Assembly (NCBI RefSeq): GCF_002104765.1
Contig: NZ_NCXM01000027.1
Location: forward strand, 1-64,000
Direction: 5' to 3'
Length of the DNA stretch: 64,000 bases
DNA from: Mycolicibacterium vulneris
GTDB taxonomy: Bacteria > Actinomycetota > Actinomycetes > Mycobacteriales > Mycobacteriaceae
Below the pieces are notes generated by a model. The model had not been told where the DNA came from, searched no databases, and saw only the letters and a list, made by a program, of their open reading frames with translations. Shown piece after piece: positions 19,275 through 28,300 of this stretch. The position numbers were made by a program, and so were the translations under genes. Every line of letters begins with the position of its first letter. Position 1 is the first letter of the stretch.

Positions 19275-20690
19275 TCAGTCTTCGGGCTTGACCTTGGCCA
19301 TCGCCAGCACGTCGAGCCGCCGGTCGAGTTCCTCGATCGACAACTTGTCGCCGATCAGGCCGCGATCGATCACGGTCTGACGAATCGTCTTGCGCTCCTT
19401 GAGCGCTTGCTTGGCCACCGCGGCGGCCTCCTCGTAACCGATCACCGAGTTCAGCGGCGTCACGATGGACGGCGACGACTCGGCCAGCTCGCGCAGGTGC
19501 TCCACGTTGGCGACCAGCCCGGTGATGCAGCGCTCGGCGAACAGCTTGGACACGTTGGTCAGCAGCTTGAAGGACTCGAGGATGTTGCGGGCCATCATCG
19601 GGATGTAGACGTTGAGCTCGAACGCACCGTTCCCACCGCCCCACGCGACCGCGGCGTCGTTACCGATCACCTGCGCGGCGACCTGCGTGACCGCCTCGGG
19701 CAGAACGGGATTAACCTTGCCCGGCATGATTGAGCTACCCGGCTGCAGGTCGGGTAGCTGGATCTCGGCCAGGCCGGTCAGCGGGCCCGACCCCATCCAG
19801 CGCACGTCATTGGCGATCTTGGTCAACGACACGGCGATGGTTCGCAGCGCACCGGAAGCCTCGACCAGCCCGTCGCGCGCCGCCTGCGCCTCGAATGAGT
19901 TTGCCGCCGTGCGCAATTCACTCAGGCCGGTGGAGGCGACCAACGTCTCGACCACCTTGGCGCCGAAGCCGTCGGGGGCGTTCAGGCCGGTACCGACCGC
20001 GGTGCCGCCGATGGCCAGCTCGCCGAGCCGGGGCAGGGTCGCGCGCACCCGCTCGATGCCCGCCTCGATCTGCCGGGCGTATCCGCTGAATTCCTGACCG
20101 AGCGTCACCGGGACGGCGTCCATCAGGTGGGTGCGGCCCGACTTGACCACGGTGTGCCACTCGCGGGCCTTGCCTGCCAGGGCGGCGTGCAGCACCTCGA
20201 GGGCGGGGATGAGATGACGCACGGCAGCCTCGGTGGCCGCGATGTGCGTCGCGGTGGGGAAGGTGTCATTCGACGACTGCGACATGTTGACGTCGTCGTT
20301 GGGGTGCACCGTCACACCGTTGGCGGCCGCGATGCTGGCGATCACCTCGTTGGTGTTCATGTTGGAGCTGGTGCCCGAACCGGTCTGGAAGACGTCGATG
20401 GGGAACTGGTCGTCGTGCTGGCCGTCGGCGATCTCGGCCGCCGCGGCGATGATCGCGTCCGCCTTCTCCGGCGCCAGCAGCCCGAGGTCCTTGTTGACCT
20501 GCGCGCAGGCGCCCTTCAGCAGGCCCAACGCGCGGATCTGGGTGCGTTCCAGGCCGCGGCCCGAAATCGGGAAGTTCTCGACCGCGCGCTGGGTCTGCGC
20601 GCGCCACAACGCCTTTGCGGGTACGCGCACCTCGCCCATGGTGTCGTGCTCGATGCGGTACTCGGTGTCTTCGACGTTTTCAGCGCCCAT
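19275..20690 (-). CDS. fum: class II fumarate hydratase
   Basis: 471 residues. The superfamily signature GSSIMPGKVNP (about residues 321-331) and the segments TGSGTSSNMNTNEVI and SSNDTFPTATHIA form the tetrameric active site, with GRTHLMDAVPVTLGQEF also present. It converts fumarate and L-malate reversibly in the TCA cycle. It is an oxygen-stable, iron-free class II enzyme. The start is supported by GAGGAAG about 8 bases upstream. Adjacent on the same strand to glpX (30 bases apart), so probably one transcript joining TCA and gluconeogenesis genes. Confidence 0.96.
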   Translation of the reverse strand: MGAENVEDTEYRIEHDTMGEVRVPAKALWRAQTQRAVENFPISGRGLERTQIRALGLLKGACAQVNKDLGLLAPEKADAIIAAAAEIADGQHDDQFPIDVFQTGSGTSSNMNTNEVIASIAAANGVTVHPNDDVNMSQSSNDTFPTATHIAATEAAVRHLIPALEVLHAALAGKAREWHTVVKSGRTHLMDAVPVTLGQEFSGYARQIEAGIERVRATLPRLGELAIGGTAVGTGLNAPDGFGAKVVETLVASTGLSELRTAANSFEAQAARDGLVEASGALRTIAVSLTKIANDVRWMGSGPLTGLAEIQLPDLQPGSSIMPGKVNPVLPEAVTQVAAQVIGNDAAVAWGGGNGAFELNVYIPMMARNILESFKLLTNVSKLFAERCITGLVANVEHLRELAESSPSIVTPLNSVIGYEEAAAVAKQALKERKTIRQTVIDRGLIGDKLSIEELDRRLDVLAMAKVKPED

Positions 20691-20720
20691 AAAGCGGCTT
20701 CCTCGTTCTTCGATCGGTGG

Positions 20721-21800
20721 TCAGGGCAGGGGATAGGCGGCGGAGGTATCGCCGGTGAAGTCGATGGCGGAGTACTCGTTGAGTTTCGAAAGCCGGTGGT
20801 AGGCCTCGATCATCCGGACCGTTCCCGACTTCGACCGCATCACGATCGACTGCGTGGTGCAGCCACCGGGGTAGTACTGCACCCCCTTGAGCAGGTCGCC
20901 GTTGGTGACCCCGGTGGCGCAGAAGAACACGTTCTCGCCGGAGACCAGGTCCTCGGTGGTCAGCACGCGGTCGAGGTCATAGCCGGCGTCGACGGCCTTC
21001 TGGCGTTCCTCGTCGTCCGTGGGAGCCAGCTGCGCCTGGATGGCGCCGCCCATGCAGCGGATCGCGGCGGCGGCGATGATGCCCTCCGGCGTGCCGCCGA
21101 TCCCGGCCAGCATGTCGGTGCCCGAGTGCGGGCGGCACGCCGAGATGGCGCCGGCGACGTCGCCGTCGGTGATCAGCCGGATCCGGGCCCCGGTGGCCCG
21201 CACGTCCTCGATCAGCTTGGCGTGCCTCGGCCGGTCCAGGATGCACACGGTCATGTCCCGCACCGACAGCGCCTTGACCTTGGCGACGGCCTTGATGTTC
21301 TCGGCGATCGGGGCGGTGATGTCGAGCACGTGCGCGGCCTCCGGCCCGACGGCGATCTTGTTCATGTAGAACACCGCGGACGGGTCGAACATCGCCCCGC
21401 GGTCGGCCACCGCCAGCACGGAGATGGCGTTGGGCATGCCCTTGCTCATCAGCGTGGTGCCGTCGATCGGGTCGACGGCGAAGTCGCACTCCGCGCCGTC
21501 GCCGTTGCCGACCTCCTCGCCGTTGTAGAGCATCGGCGCGTGGTCCTTCTCACCCTCGCCGATGACGACTACACCGCGCATCGACACCGTGTTGACCAGC
21601 TCACGCATCGCGTCGACGGCCGCCCCGTCGCCGCCCTCTTTGTCGCCGCGGCCGACCCAGCGACCTGCGGCCATGGCGCCGGCCTCGGTGACGCGTACCA
21701 GTTCCAATGCCAGGTTCCGGTCCGGAGCCTCACCGCGCGGTCGCCCCTGCGCTGGGGCCCGGCCGGTGGTGGCGGTCGAGCGATCGCCCTCAACTGTCAT
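20721..21800 (-). CDS. glpX: class II fructose-1,6-bisphosphatase
   Basis: 359 residues. The inositol monophosphatase-like motif CDFAVDPIDGTTLMSKG (about residues 110-126) supplies metal ligands, and GEGEKDHAPMLYNGEEVG precedes it. This GlpX is the only known fructose-1,6-bisphosphatase type in mycobacteria and is required for gluconeogenesis during growth on fatty acids and cholesterol. The first about 25 residues are variable. It is divergent from the DUF4245 gene, with 54 bases between starts. Confidence 0.95.
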   Translation of the reverse strand: MTVEGDRSTATTGRAPAQGRPRGEAPDRNLALELVRVTEAGAMAAGRWVGRGDKEGGDGAAVDAMRELVNTVSMRGVVVIGEGEKDHAPMLYNGEEVGNGDGAECDFAVDPIDGTTLMSKGMPNAISVLAVADRGAMFDPSAVFYMNKIAVGPEAAHVLDITAPIAENIKAVAKVKALSVRDMTVCILDRPRHAKLIEDVRATGARIRLITDGDVAGAISACRPHSGTDMLAGIGGTPEGIIAAAAIRCMGGAIQAQLAPTDDEERQKAVDAGYDLDRVLTTEDLVSGENVFFCATGVTNGDLLKGVQYYPGGCTTQSIVMRSKSGTVRMIEAYHRLSKLNEYSAIDFTGDTSAAYPLP

Positions 21801-21854
21801 GGTTGGGATTGTCCCAGAAGCGGATCGGTCCGCTGGAACTGGGATACTTGGGGG

Positions 21855-22553
21855 ATGACGGAGGAGCCGCCGCTGAATGCCCAGCTTGATGGGAACGTAG
21901 CCGGCGCGCCGTCTCCGCAGCTAGGCCCGGCGCCGAGGCCGGCGAAACCTCGGCTGTTGCAGGACGGTCGGGACATGTTCTGGTCCCTGATTCCGCTGGT
22001 CATCGGGTGCATCGTGCTGGCCGGGATGCTGGGCATGTGCTCGTTTCAGCTCGGCAACCACGAGGGCCCCGTCCCGTCCTATGACGCCGATGCGGCCCTG
22101 CGTGCCGACGCTTCGGCGCTCGGCTTTCCCATCCGCGAACCCCGGCTGCCCGCAGGCTGGCAGGCCAACTCCGGCCACCGCGGTGGCATCCAGGGCGGGC
22201 GGACCGACCCGGCGAGCGGTCAGCGGGTGAACGCGCCCATCTCGGCCGTCGGCTACATCAGTCCGACCGGGATGTATCTGAGCCTGACCCAGAGCGATGC
22301 CGACGAGGACAAGCTCGTCAACTCGATTCATCCGTCGGCCTTCCCGACCGGCGCGGTCGACGTCGCCGGAACCAGCTGGGTGGTCTATCAGGGTTCCGGC
22401 CAGGATGGCGCAGACGCCGAGCCGGTGTGGACGACCCGGCTCAGCGGCCCGGGCGGTGTCACCCAAATTGCGATAACCGGCGCCGGAAACACCGATCAGT
22501 TCCGTACGCTGGCGTCGGCGACGCAATCGCAACCGCCTTTGCCGAGCCGCTAG
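21855..22553 (+). CDS. DUF4245 single-pass membrane protein (Rv1100-like)
   Basis: 232 residues, the same as the M. tuberculosis orthologue. A Pro-rich cytoplasmic tail (about 1-42) leads into one transmembrane helix (FWSLIPLVIGCIVLAGMLGMC, about 42-62). An outer domain follows with the DUF4245 pattern LRADASALGFPIREPRLPAGWQ and a C-terminal ALASATQ-like end. ATG 21855 gives this standard length. Longer in-frame starts far upstream would run antisense through glpX and fum. Function unknown. Confidence 0.88.
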   Translation: MTEEPPLNAQLDGNVAGAPSPQLGPAPRPAKPRLLQDGRDMFWSLIPLVIGCIVLAGMLGMCSFQLGNHEGPVPSYDADAALRADASALGFPIREPRLPAGWQANSGHRGGIQGGRTDPASGQRVNAPISAVGYISPTGMYLSLTQSDADEDKLVNSIHPSAFPTGAVDVAGTSWVVYQGSGQDGADAEPVWTTRLSGPGGVTQIAITGAGNTDQFRTLASATQSQPPLPSR

Positions 22554-22585
22554 CTCATCCGCGCAAGCAAAGGGACCCTGTCGAC

Positions 22586-23383
22586 GTGACCGCACCAGAG
22601 GCTGATCTGTCCGGATGGTCGGCGGCACCGTTCAGCGGTGGCGGATACACCCATGACGTCTACCGCAAGGGCAGTGGCCCGGGGGTGGTGCTGATTCCCG
22701 AGATTCCCGGGATCCATCCCGGCGTGCTCGCTCTGGGTAATCACTTGGTGGACAACGGCTTCACCGTCGCGATCCCGTCACTGTTCGGCGAGCCGGGCAA
22801 GGCCAAGACGGCCCGTTACATCGTCGGTTCCCTCGGGCGAGCTTGCGTGGCAAGGGAATTTGCGGCACTCGCGCTGAACAAGCAGCGGCCGGTATCGCTG
22901 TTCCTGCGTGCGCTGGCCCGCGATCTCAACGCATCGACGCCGGGCAAGGGCGTCGGCGTGATCGGCCAGTGCTTCACCGGTGGGTTCGCGCTGGCCGCCG
23001 CGGTCGACGACAGCGTGCTGGCGCCGGTGCTTTCGCAGCCGTCGGTGCCGTTCCCGCTGGGCGCCGCTCGGCGAAGTGACCCCGGCCTGAGCGAATCCGA
23101 GCTGGCCACCGTGGCCGACCGGTGCGCCAACGACGGCCTGTGCGCCATGGGCTTGCGCTTCAGCGAGGACAAGGCGGCGCCCGCCGAGCGGTTCGCGACG
23201 CTCAAGGAGCGCCTCGGCGACGCCTTCGAGGTGATCGACATCGACTCGGGCCCAAACAATCAGCACGGCTTAGGCAAGATGGCGCACTCGGTGCTCACCG
23301 ACGAGGTCCGCGAAGTCGACGGCCACCCCGCCTACGAGGCCCGCAAGCGCGTGGTCGCGTTCCTCACGCAACGTCTGTTCTAG
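22586..23383 (+). CDS. dienelactone hydrolase family protein
   Basis: 265 residues. Alpha/beta hydrolase fold with the nucleophile motif GVIGQCFTGGFALA, where cysteine takes the nucleophile position as in dienelactone hydrolases. The His is in the C-terminal NNQHGLGKM. Substrate unknown. Related enzymes open enol-lactones in aromatic catabolism, but mycobacterial relatives may act on other esters. GTG 22586 has AAGGGA 11 bases upstream. It replaces the Rv1101c and mazEF3 genes present at this spot in M. tuberculosis and is followed 25 bases later by a carboxylesterase gene, a likely operon. Confidence 0.85.
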   Translation: MTAPEADLSGWSAAPFSGGGYTHDVYRKGSGPGVVLIPEIPGIHPGVLALGNHLVDNGFTVAIPSLFGEPGKAKTARYIVGSLGRACVAREFAALALNKQRPVSLFLRALARDLNASTPGKGVGVIGQCFTGGFALAAAVDDSVLAPVLSQPSVPFPLGAARRSDPGLSESELATVADRCANDGLCAMGLRFSEDKAAPAERFATLKERLGDAFEVIDIDSGPNNQHGLGKMAHSVLTDEVREVDGHPAYEARKRVVAFLTQRLF

Positions 23384-23408
23384 GTTCTTCAGGAGATTTC
23401 GCACGCGC

Positions 23409-24953
23409 ATGGCAATCGACGACCTGATGGTCGAAACCAACTACGGCCCGGTCCGGGGCATCGCAGAGGACAACATCAAGGCGTGGAAAGGCATTCGGTA
23501 CGCGGCGGCCCCCACCGGCGAGCTGCGTTTCCGGGCGCCCCAGCCGCCCCCGCGCAGCACCGCGGTCGCCGACGCCACCGCATTCGGGCCGGCCTGCCCG
23601 CAACCCGTATTTCCCAACATGCCATTGGATCTGGGCGCGCCACAGGGTGACGACTGCTTGCGGCTCAACGTCTGGGCGTCTTCTGCCACCCGGCCCGGTG
23701 ACGCCAAGCCGGTGATGGTCTGGCTGCACGGCGGCGCCTACGTTCTGGGGTCGAGCAGCCAGACGCTGTACGACGGCCGCAGGCTCGTCAGCCACGGCGA
23801 CGTCGTCGTGGTGACCGTCAACTATCGGCTTGGCGTACTCGGCTTTCTCGACCTGTCGTCGTTCGATCGCCCGGGTAGGAATTTCGACTCGAACGTCGGC
23901 TTGCGCGACGTGTTGGCGGCGCTGGAGTGGGTGCGCGACAACATCGCTGCCTTCGGCGGCGATCCGCGGCGGGTCACGCTGTTCGGCGAGTCCGCCGGGG
24001 CCGGTATCGTCACCACCCTGCTGGCCAGCCCGGCGGCCGAGGGTCTGTTCGGCGCGGCGATCGCGCAAAGTTCCCCGGCCACTTCGGTTTACGACCGCGA
24101 GCGGGCCGCCCTGGTAGCCCAGGCCTTCCTCGACCGGCTGGGAATCACCCCGTCGGAATCGCAACAGCTGGTCGACCTGCCCATGGCGGCGATCCTGGCC
24201 GCGTCGCAACAGGTGTTCGACGAAGTGCCGGTGCGTAACCCGGGAAGGCTGGCGTTCGTCCCGATCGTCGACGGCGACGTGCTGACCGACTACCCGGTCA
24301 AGCTGGCGCAGGAGGGCCGCTCACATCCGGTCCCGCTGATCATCGGCACCAACAAGCATGAGGCGGCGCTGTTTCGGTTGATGCGCTCGCCGCTGATGCC
24401 CATCACTCCGAGCGCGCTCACGTCGATGTTCAACCAGATCGCCGCCGAACAACCCGACCTGCAGTTGCCCACCGAAGAGGTCATCGGCTCGGCGTATTCG
24501 CGAATGCGGCGCAAGGCAAGGAGTTTGAGCATTGCGACCGACGTCGGCTTCCGGATGCCGTCGGTGTGGCTCGCCGAGGGCCACAGCCGGGTGGCGCCGG
24601 TCTATCTGTACCGGTTCGATTACGCCACCCCGTTGCTGAAGCTGCTGATGGTCAACGCCGCGCATGCCACCGAATTGCCTTACGTCTGGGGCACTCTCGG
24701 TGCGCCCAAGGATCCCACCCTGAAGCTCGGCGGTAGCAAAACCGCCAAGGCGGTATCCAAGAGGGTGCGCGCCCGCTGGATCAACTTCGCCGCGCACGGT
24801 ACGCCCGCGGGCCCCGCCGGTGAGCCGGAATGGACGCCGTATGCCCAGGACGACCGTTCCTGCCTGATCATCGGCCGCAGCGACGCCCTCGCGCACGACG
24901 TCGATGCCAACATCCGCGCGGCCTGGGGCAGCGAGATGGTGAGCTTCCGCTAG
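23409..24953 (+). CDS. type B carboxylesterase (para-nitrobenzyl esterase-like)
   Basis: 514 residues, full length for the family. Motifs: EDCLRLNVW-like DDCLRLNVWAS, oxyanion hole GGAYVLGSS, nucleophile elbow FGESAGAGI, and a C-terminal catalytic His in NAAHATELPYVWG. It hydrolyses carboxylic esters, with natural substrate unknown. In M. tuberculosis the same locus holds two fragments, Rv1104 and Rv1105. Here the frame is unbroken. The stop overlaps the convergent steroid dehydrogenase gene by 4 bases. Confidence 0.9.
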   Translation: MAIDDLMVETNYGPVRGIAEDNIKAWKGIRYAAAPTGELRFRAPQPPPRSTAVADATAFGPACPQPVFPNMPLDLGAPQGDDCLRLNVWASSATRPGDAKPVMVWLHGGAYVLGSSSQTLYDGRRLVSHGDVVVVTVNYRLGVLGFLDLSSFDRPGRNFDSNVGLRDVLAALEWVRDNIAAFGGDPRRVTLFGESAGAGIVTTLLASPAAEGLFGAAIAQSSPATSVYDRERAALVAQAFLDRLGITPSESQQLVDLPMAAILAASQQVFDEVPVRNPGRLAFVPIVDGDVLTDYPVKLAQEGRSHPVPLIIGTNKHEAALFRLMRSPLMPITPSALTSMFNQIAAEQPDLQLPTEEVIGSAYSRMRRKARSLSIATDVGFRMPSVWLAEGHSRVAPVYLYRFDYATPLLKLLMVNAAHATELPYVWGTLGAPKDPTLKLGGSKTAKAVSKRVRARWINFAAHGTPAGPAGEPEWTPYAQDDRSCLIIGRSDALAHDVDANIRAAWGSEMVSFR

Positions 24954-26038
24954 GCGGAAGCCTTGCCCGCCAGGACTTGTCGCTTCATCTGGTCGAACAT
25001 CTCGACGTAGTACGACAGGCATTCCGACAGGGCCTGCTCGGTGTTGAACAGGGGCTGGTACCCGAGGTCGCGGGTCGCCTTGGCGATCGAAAAGAAGTTG
25101 TCGAGATACAGCCGCTCGACGGCGAGCGGCTCGAGCAGCGGCGCCGGGATCCCGAACCGGAAATGCAGCCGCTGCCAACCCGTCATCGCCGCGCGCACGA
25201 TGGGGCCGTGCACCCGGACCCGCGGCCACTTCTCGCCGCAGGCCTCGACGACCGGCCTGGCGAACTCGAACATGTTGATCGGCTCGGCGTCGTTGATGAA
25301 GTACGCCTGGCCGGGCGCGGTGCCGCCCGGCGCCAGGTGCTCGGCTGCCAGGATGAAACCGTGAATCAGGTTGTGCACGTAGGAGTTATCCAGGCGGGCC
25401 GACTTGCGTCCGATGAGCACCTTGACGTGGCCGGCGATCACGCTTTCGAACAGCTTGCGGAACATCGTCTGATCGCCACGGCCCCAGATGCCGCTGGGCC
25501 GGATCGCACACGTCAACAGGCCGTCAACCCCGTTCTGGCCCAGGACGAATCGCTCGGCGATCACCTTAGTCTCGGTGTACAGGTCGTTGAATCGGTTGGT
25601 GTAGGGCAGCGTCTCGTCGCCGCCGGCGATGTTCTGGCCACCCATGACGACGCTGTTGGACGAGGTGTAGACGAAGCGCCGCACCCCGGCGGCCTGTCCG
25701 GCGCGGACCAGGTTCTCGGTGCCCCCGACGTTGACCCCGAAGCTGCGCTGCCGGTACTCGTCGGTGACCGACGCGCCGCCCATCAGGTCGATGATCGCCG
25801 CGGTGTGGAAGACGGTGTCGATGCCGTCGACCGACTGCGCGCACACGGCCGTGTCGGTGATGTCGCCCTGCAGCACCTCCAGCCGCGGGTGTGAGGGCAG
25901 CGGTGAAGGCGCACGGTCGAAGGAGCGGACCTGATGCCCGCGGTCGAGCAAGGTGGTCACCAGGTTGGCGCCGACGAATCCGGACCCCCCGGTGACCAGG
26001 ACGCGGCCGAGTTCGGCCGTCAGTGATGCATCACCCAT
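24950..26038 (-). CDS. 3-beta-hydroxysteroid dehydrogenase / isomerase (Rv1106c-like)
   Basis: 362 residues. Extended SDR fold: nucleotide motif VLVTGGSGFVGANLV near the N-terminus, then TSSNSVV and the catalytic YTETK. Orthologue of Rv1106c, the enzyme that oxidises cholesterol to cholest-4-en-3-one at the entry to steroid degradation. I chose ATG 26036-26038 because a TATGCT hexamer sits exactly 7 bases upstream. The alternative ATG at 26050 lies inside that hexamer and would add four residues. A KstR-type operator overlaps the promoter, so induction by sterols is expected. Confidence 0.93.
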   Translation of the reverse strand: MGDASLTAELGRVLVTGGSGFVGANLVTTLLDRGHQVRSFDRAPSPLPSHPRLEVLQGDITDTAVCAQSVDGIDTVFHTAAIIDLMGGASVTDEYRQRSFGVNVGGTENLVRAGQAAGVRRFVYTSSNSVVMGGQNIAGGDETLPYTNRFNDLYTETKVIAERFVLGQNGVDGLLTCAIRPSGIWGRGDQTMFRKLFESVIAGHVKVLIGRKSARLDNSYVHNLIHGFILAAEHLAPGGTAPGQAYFINDAEPINMFEFARPVVEACGEKWPRVRVHGPIVRAAMTGWQRLHFRFGIPAPLLEPLAVERLYLDNFFSIAKATRDLGYQPLFNTEQALSECLSYYVEMFDQMKRQVLAGKASA

Positions 26039-26045
26039 GGCTGAG

Positions 26046-26051
26046 AGCATA
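26046..26051 (-). promoter_or_regulatory. -10 element of the leaderless steroid dehydrogenase promoter
   Basis: TATGCT on the minus strand, 7 bases before ATG 26038 and 2 bases downstream of the KstR-type palindrome. Confidence 0.6.
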
Positions 26052-26053
26052 AC

Positions 26054-26067
26054 TGAAACGTGTTCCA
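26054..26067 (-). promoter_or_regulatory. KstR-type operator
   Basis: The site reads TGAAACGTGTTCCA, a match to the KstR consensus TNNAACNNGTTNNA, inside a longer near-palindrome AACTGAAAC-GT-GTTCCAGTT with one mismatch. It lies between the expected -35 region and the -10 hexamer of the 3-beta-hydroxysteroid dehydrogenase gene, where a TetR-type repressor would block RNA polymerase. Confidence 0.75.
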
Positions 26068-26111
26068 GTTTGGAAAAAAGCCTTCACCAAAGCCCTCCAA
26101 TATCCCCGAAT

Positions 26112-26381
26112 TCAGGAGTCCTCGGCATCGCCCGCCGCGAGCGCATCTTCTATCCTCTTCCGAGCGCCAGCTAAGTGCTCTTCGCAGCGTTTAGCCAGTT
26201 GTTCGCCTCTTTCCCATAATTTCAGCGACTCATCCAGGTCCAAACCGCCTTGCTCCAGCACGCGGACGACTTCGACCAATTCGTCGCGGCACGCTTCATA
26301 GGCCAGGTGACTAATAGGTGTAATGGATTCGCCCTCTTCCGGGGTCGCGGCGTCGTCTCCGCCGTCGTTTTTACGCGCCAT
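26112..26381 (-). CDS. xseB: exonuclease VII small subunit
   Basis: 89 residues. The helical XseB core is visible: ISHLAYEACRDELVEVVRVLEQGGLDLDESLKLWERGEQLAKRCEEHLAGARKRI, cited by position (about residues 22-77), with the hallmark LxLEESLxLWERGExL-like pattern. It partners XseA to degrade single-stranded DNA. Its 5' end overlaps the xseA stop by 11 bases, so the two are translationally coupled. Confidence 0.94.
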   Translation of the reverse strand: MARKNDGGDDAATPEEGESITPISHLAYEACRDELVEVVRVLEQGGLDLDESLKLWERGEQLAKRCEEHLAGARKRIEDALAAGDAEDS

Positions 26382-27615
26382 CGGTCCGTCCCTCGCTCAC
26401 CGCGGCGACGGCGCCGTCGGCCACCCGCACCCGCAGCCGGGTGCCCGCCGGCGCGTCATCGACCGAGCGGAGCACCCGGTTCGTCGGCCCGATGGCCTGC
26501 ACGACGGCGTAACCGCGGGCCAGCGTGGCCGCCGGCCCCAGCGTCGCCAGCCGCGCGCTCAGGTGGCCGACACGCTCGCTCTCGGTGGCGGCAAGCCGGG
26601 TGATGTCGCGGCGAATCGCCGATCGGGCGCGGTGTACCTCCTCAGCGCGCGCGGTCAGCGCCGCCAGCGGCTCGGCCAGCACCGGGCGGCTGCGTATCTG
26701 GGCCAGCGCCCGTTGCTCGCGGGACACCCAGTTGCGTAGCGCCTGCGCGCTGCGCCGGCGCAGGTCGTCGATCAGCCGCTGCTCGGCGGCGGTATCGGGC
26801 ACCACCTTCTTCGCCGCGTCGGTGGGAGTGGCCGCACGCAGATCGGCGACCAGGTCGCACAGCGGATTGTCGGGCTCGTGGCCGACCGCACTGATCACCG
26901 GGGTGCGGCAGGCCGCGATGGCGCGACACAGCGTCTCGTCGGAGAACGGCAGCAGGTCCTCCACGCTGCCGCCGCCGCGGGCCAGCACGATGACGTCCAC
27001 CTCGGCGTCGCGATCGAGTTCGCCCAGCGCCTCGACGATTTGGGCGACCGCGTTGGGTCCCTGCACCGCGGTGTTGCGCACCGCGAAGCGCACCCCGGGC
27101 CAGCGTGCGGCCGCCACGGTTGTCACGTCTCGTTCGGCGGCGCTGGCCCGGCCGGTGATCAAGCCGATCACGTTGGGCAAGAAGGGGATTGGACGCTTGA
27201 GCCGAGGATCGAAAAGCCCCTCGGCGTCCAGCAGCCGGCGCAGCCGCTCGATGCGGGCCAGCAGCTCGCCTACCCCGACCGCCCGAATCTCGGTGAGCCG
27301 CAACGAGAATGTGCCTCGGCCCGTGTAAAAGGACGGCTTGCCGCGCACCACCACCTGCGTGCCTTCGGCCAGCTTCACCGGCGCGTTCAGCACCAGGTCG
27401 CGCGGACACGTCACGCTCAGGGACATGTCGGCGGCCGGGTCACGCAGCACCATGAACACGGTTTTGGAGTCTTGTCGCATCGAGATCTGGGCGAGCTGGC
27501 CCTCGACCCAGACGGTGCCCAGCTTGTCGATCCAGCCGGCGACCCGGATGGCCACCGCGCGCACCGGAAAGGGGTTCTCGGCGGAATTCGGTTCGGAGGT
27601 AACGGCCGGGGTCAC
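26371..27615 (-). CDS. xseA: exonuclease VII large subunit
   Basis: 414 residues. N-terminal OB-fold domain (about 17-110), then the catalytic domain with FLPNVIGLITGRASAAERD, IVLARGGGSVEDLLPFSDE and ISAVGHEPDNPLCDLVAD motifs, and a long C-terminal helical region. With XseB it forms a large complex degrading single-stranded DNA from either end, in repair. Its 5' end overlaps the preceding lipid droplet gene stop by 4 bases, giving a three-gene operon. Confidence 0.95.
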   Translation of the reverse strand: MTPAVTSEPNSAENPFPVRAVAIRVAGWIDKLGTVWVEGQLAQISMRQDSKTVFMVLRDPAADMSLSVTCPRDLVLNAPVKLAEGTQVVVRGKPSFYTGRGTFSLRLTEIRAVGVGELLARIERLRRLLDAEGLFDPRLKRPIPFLPNVIGLITGRASAAERDVTTVAAARWPGVRFAVRNTAVQGPNAVAQIVEALGELDRDAEVDVIVLARGGGSVEDLLPFSDETLCRAIAACRTPVISAVGHEPDNPLCDLVADLRAATPTDAAKKVVPDTAAEQRLIDDLRRRSAQALRNWVSREQRALAQIRSRPVLAEPLAALTARAEEVHRARSAIRRDITRLAATESERVGHLSARLATLGPAATLARGYAVVQAIGPTNRVLRSVDDAPAGTRLRVRVADGAVAAVSEGRTDGA

Positions 27616-28211
27616 TTCGCGTTCGCGCGGGTGATCCTGTTGGCGAGCAGCGTCTGGAACGGTGCGCGGCCCTTGGTGGCCTGCTCGTAGGCCAGCAGGG
27701 CTTCGAGTTCGTCCACGTTCAGCGATTGCAGGCGGGCCCGCAGCTGCGCCAGCGTCAGCGCCGAATAGTCCAGCTCGGTGACCACCGCCGGTTGCGGAAC
27801 CGAGGCGTCGGCGGCCGGCTTCTTGGATTGCCGGGCGGGCTTGGTCAGGGCGCTGGCATCTTCGTGCGCGTCGGCCACCGAGTACAGCGCGAACCGGCCC
27901 TCGGCCCGGCGCTCGCCCTCACCGCCGTCCTGCACCGGGCTGAAGCCGCCGTCGATCGCGTCGTTCAGGTCCTCGTCGAAGGTCGCCCACTCCGGTTTCT
28001 CGTCCCGGGGCGGGAAGATCGATTCGAGGGTGCTGTCGCCCTTGATCGCCAGCTCGGCGAGGTTCTGCTGGAAGCGCATCACGATGTGTGCAGCCTGGCT
28101 GGCCAGCGTCATCGGGTACATCAGGATGGTTTTCGGCAGCCTGATGGTCTCCTCGACAGCGACTGTCGCCGCGCCGACCAGCAGCCGAACGCCATACGGT
28201 GCAGTGCCCAT
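27612..28211 (-). CDS. lipid droplet-associated protein (Rv1109c-like)
   Basis: 199 residues. The N-terminal half is amphipathic and hydrophobic (VRLLVGAATVAVEETIRLP, TILMYPMTLASQAAHIVMRFQQNLAELAIKGD) in the manner of lipid droplet surface proteins. The C-terminal part has an Ala-rich linker and a short conserved domain, YSALTLAQLRARLQSLNVDELEALLAYEQATKGR, at about residues 150-183. The annotation follows Rv1109c by order, length and sequence type. Its molecular role is inferred, not shown by motif. First gene of the operon with xseA and xseB. Confidence 0.82.
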   Translation of the reverse strand: MGTAPYGVRLLVGAATVAVEETIRLPKTILMYPMTLASQAAHIVMRFQQNLAELAIKGDSTLESIFPPRDEKPEWATFDEDLNDAIDGGFSPVQDGGEGERRAEGRFALYSVADAHEDASALTKPARQSKKPAADASVPQPAVVTELDYSALTLAQLRARLQSLNVDELEALLAYEQATKGRAPFQTLLANRITRANAK

Positions 28212-28287
28212 GGGTCCAAGATTGCCCTAAGCGGCGGCTAACTCCAAGCCCACCGGCGCGAGCTGGCAAGCCCGTGTCGGCAGTAAG

Positions 28288-28293
28288 TACCCT
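28288..28293 (+). promoter_or_regulatory. -10 element of the leaderless ispH promoter
   Basis: TACCCT, 7 bases before ATG 28301. Confidence 0.6.
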
Positions 28294-28300
28294 GGACGAC

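Noticed and set aside
20127..22553. 808-codon plus-strand frame opposite fum and glpX
   Set aside because: Only its last 232 codons form a real gene (from ATG 21855). The rest is antisense to two well-supported enzymes.
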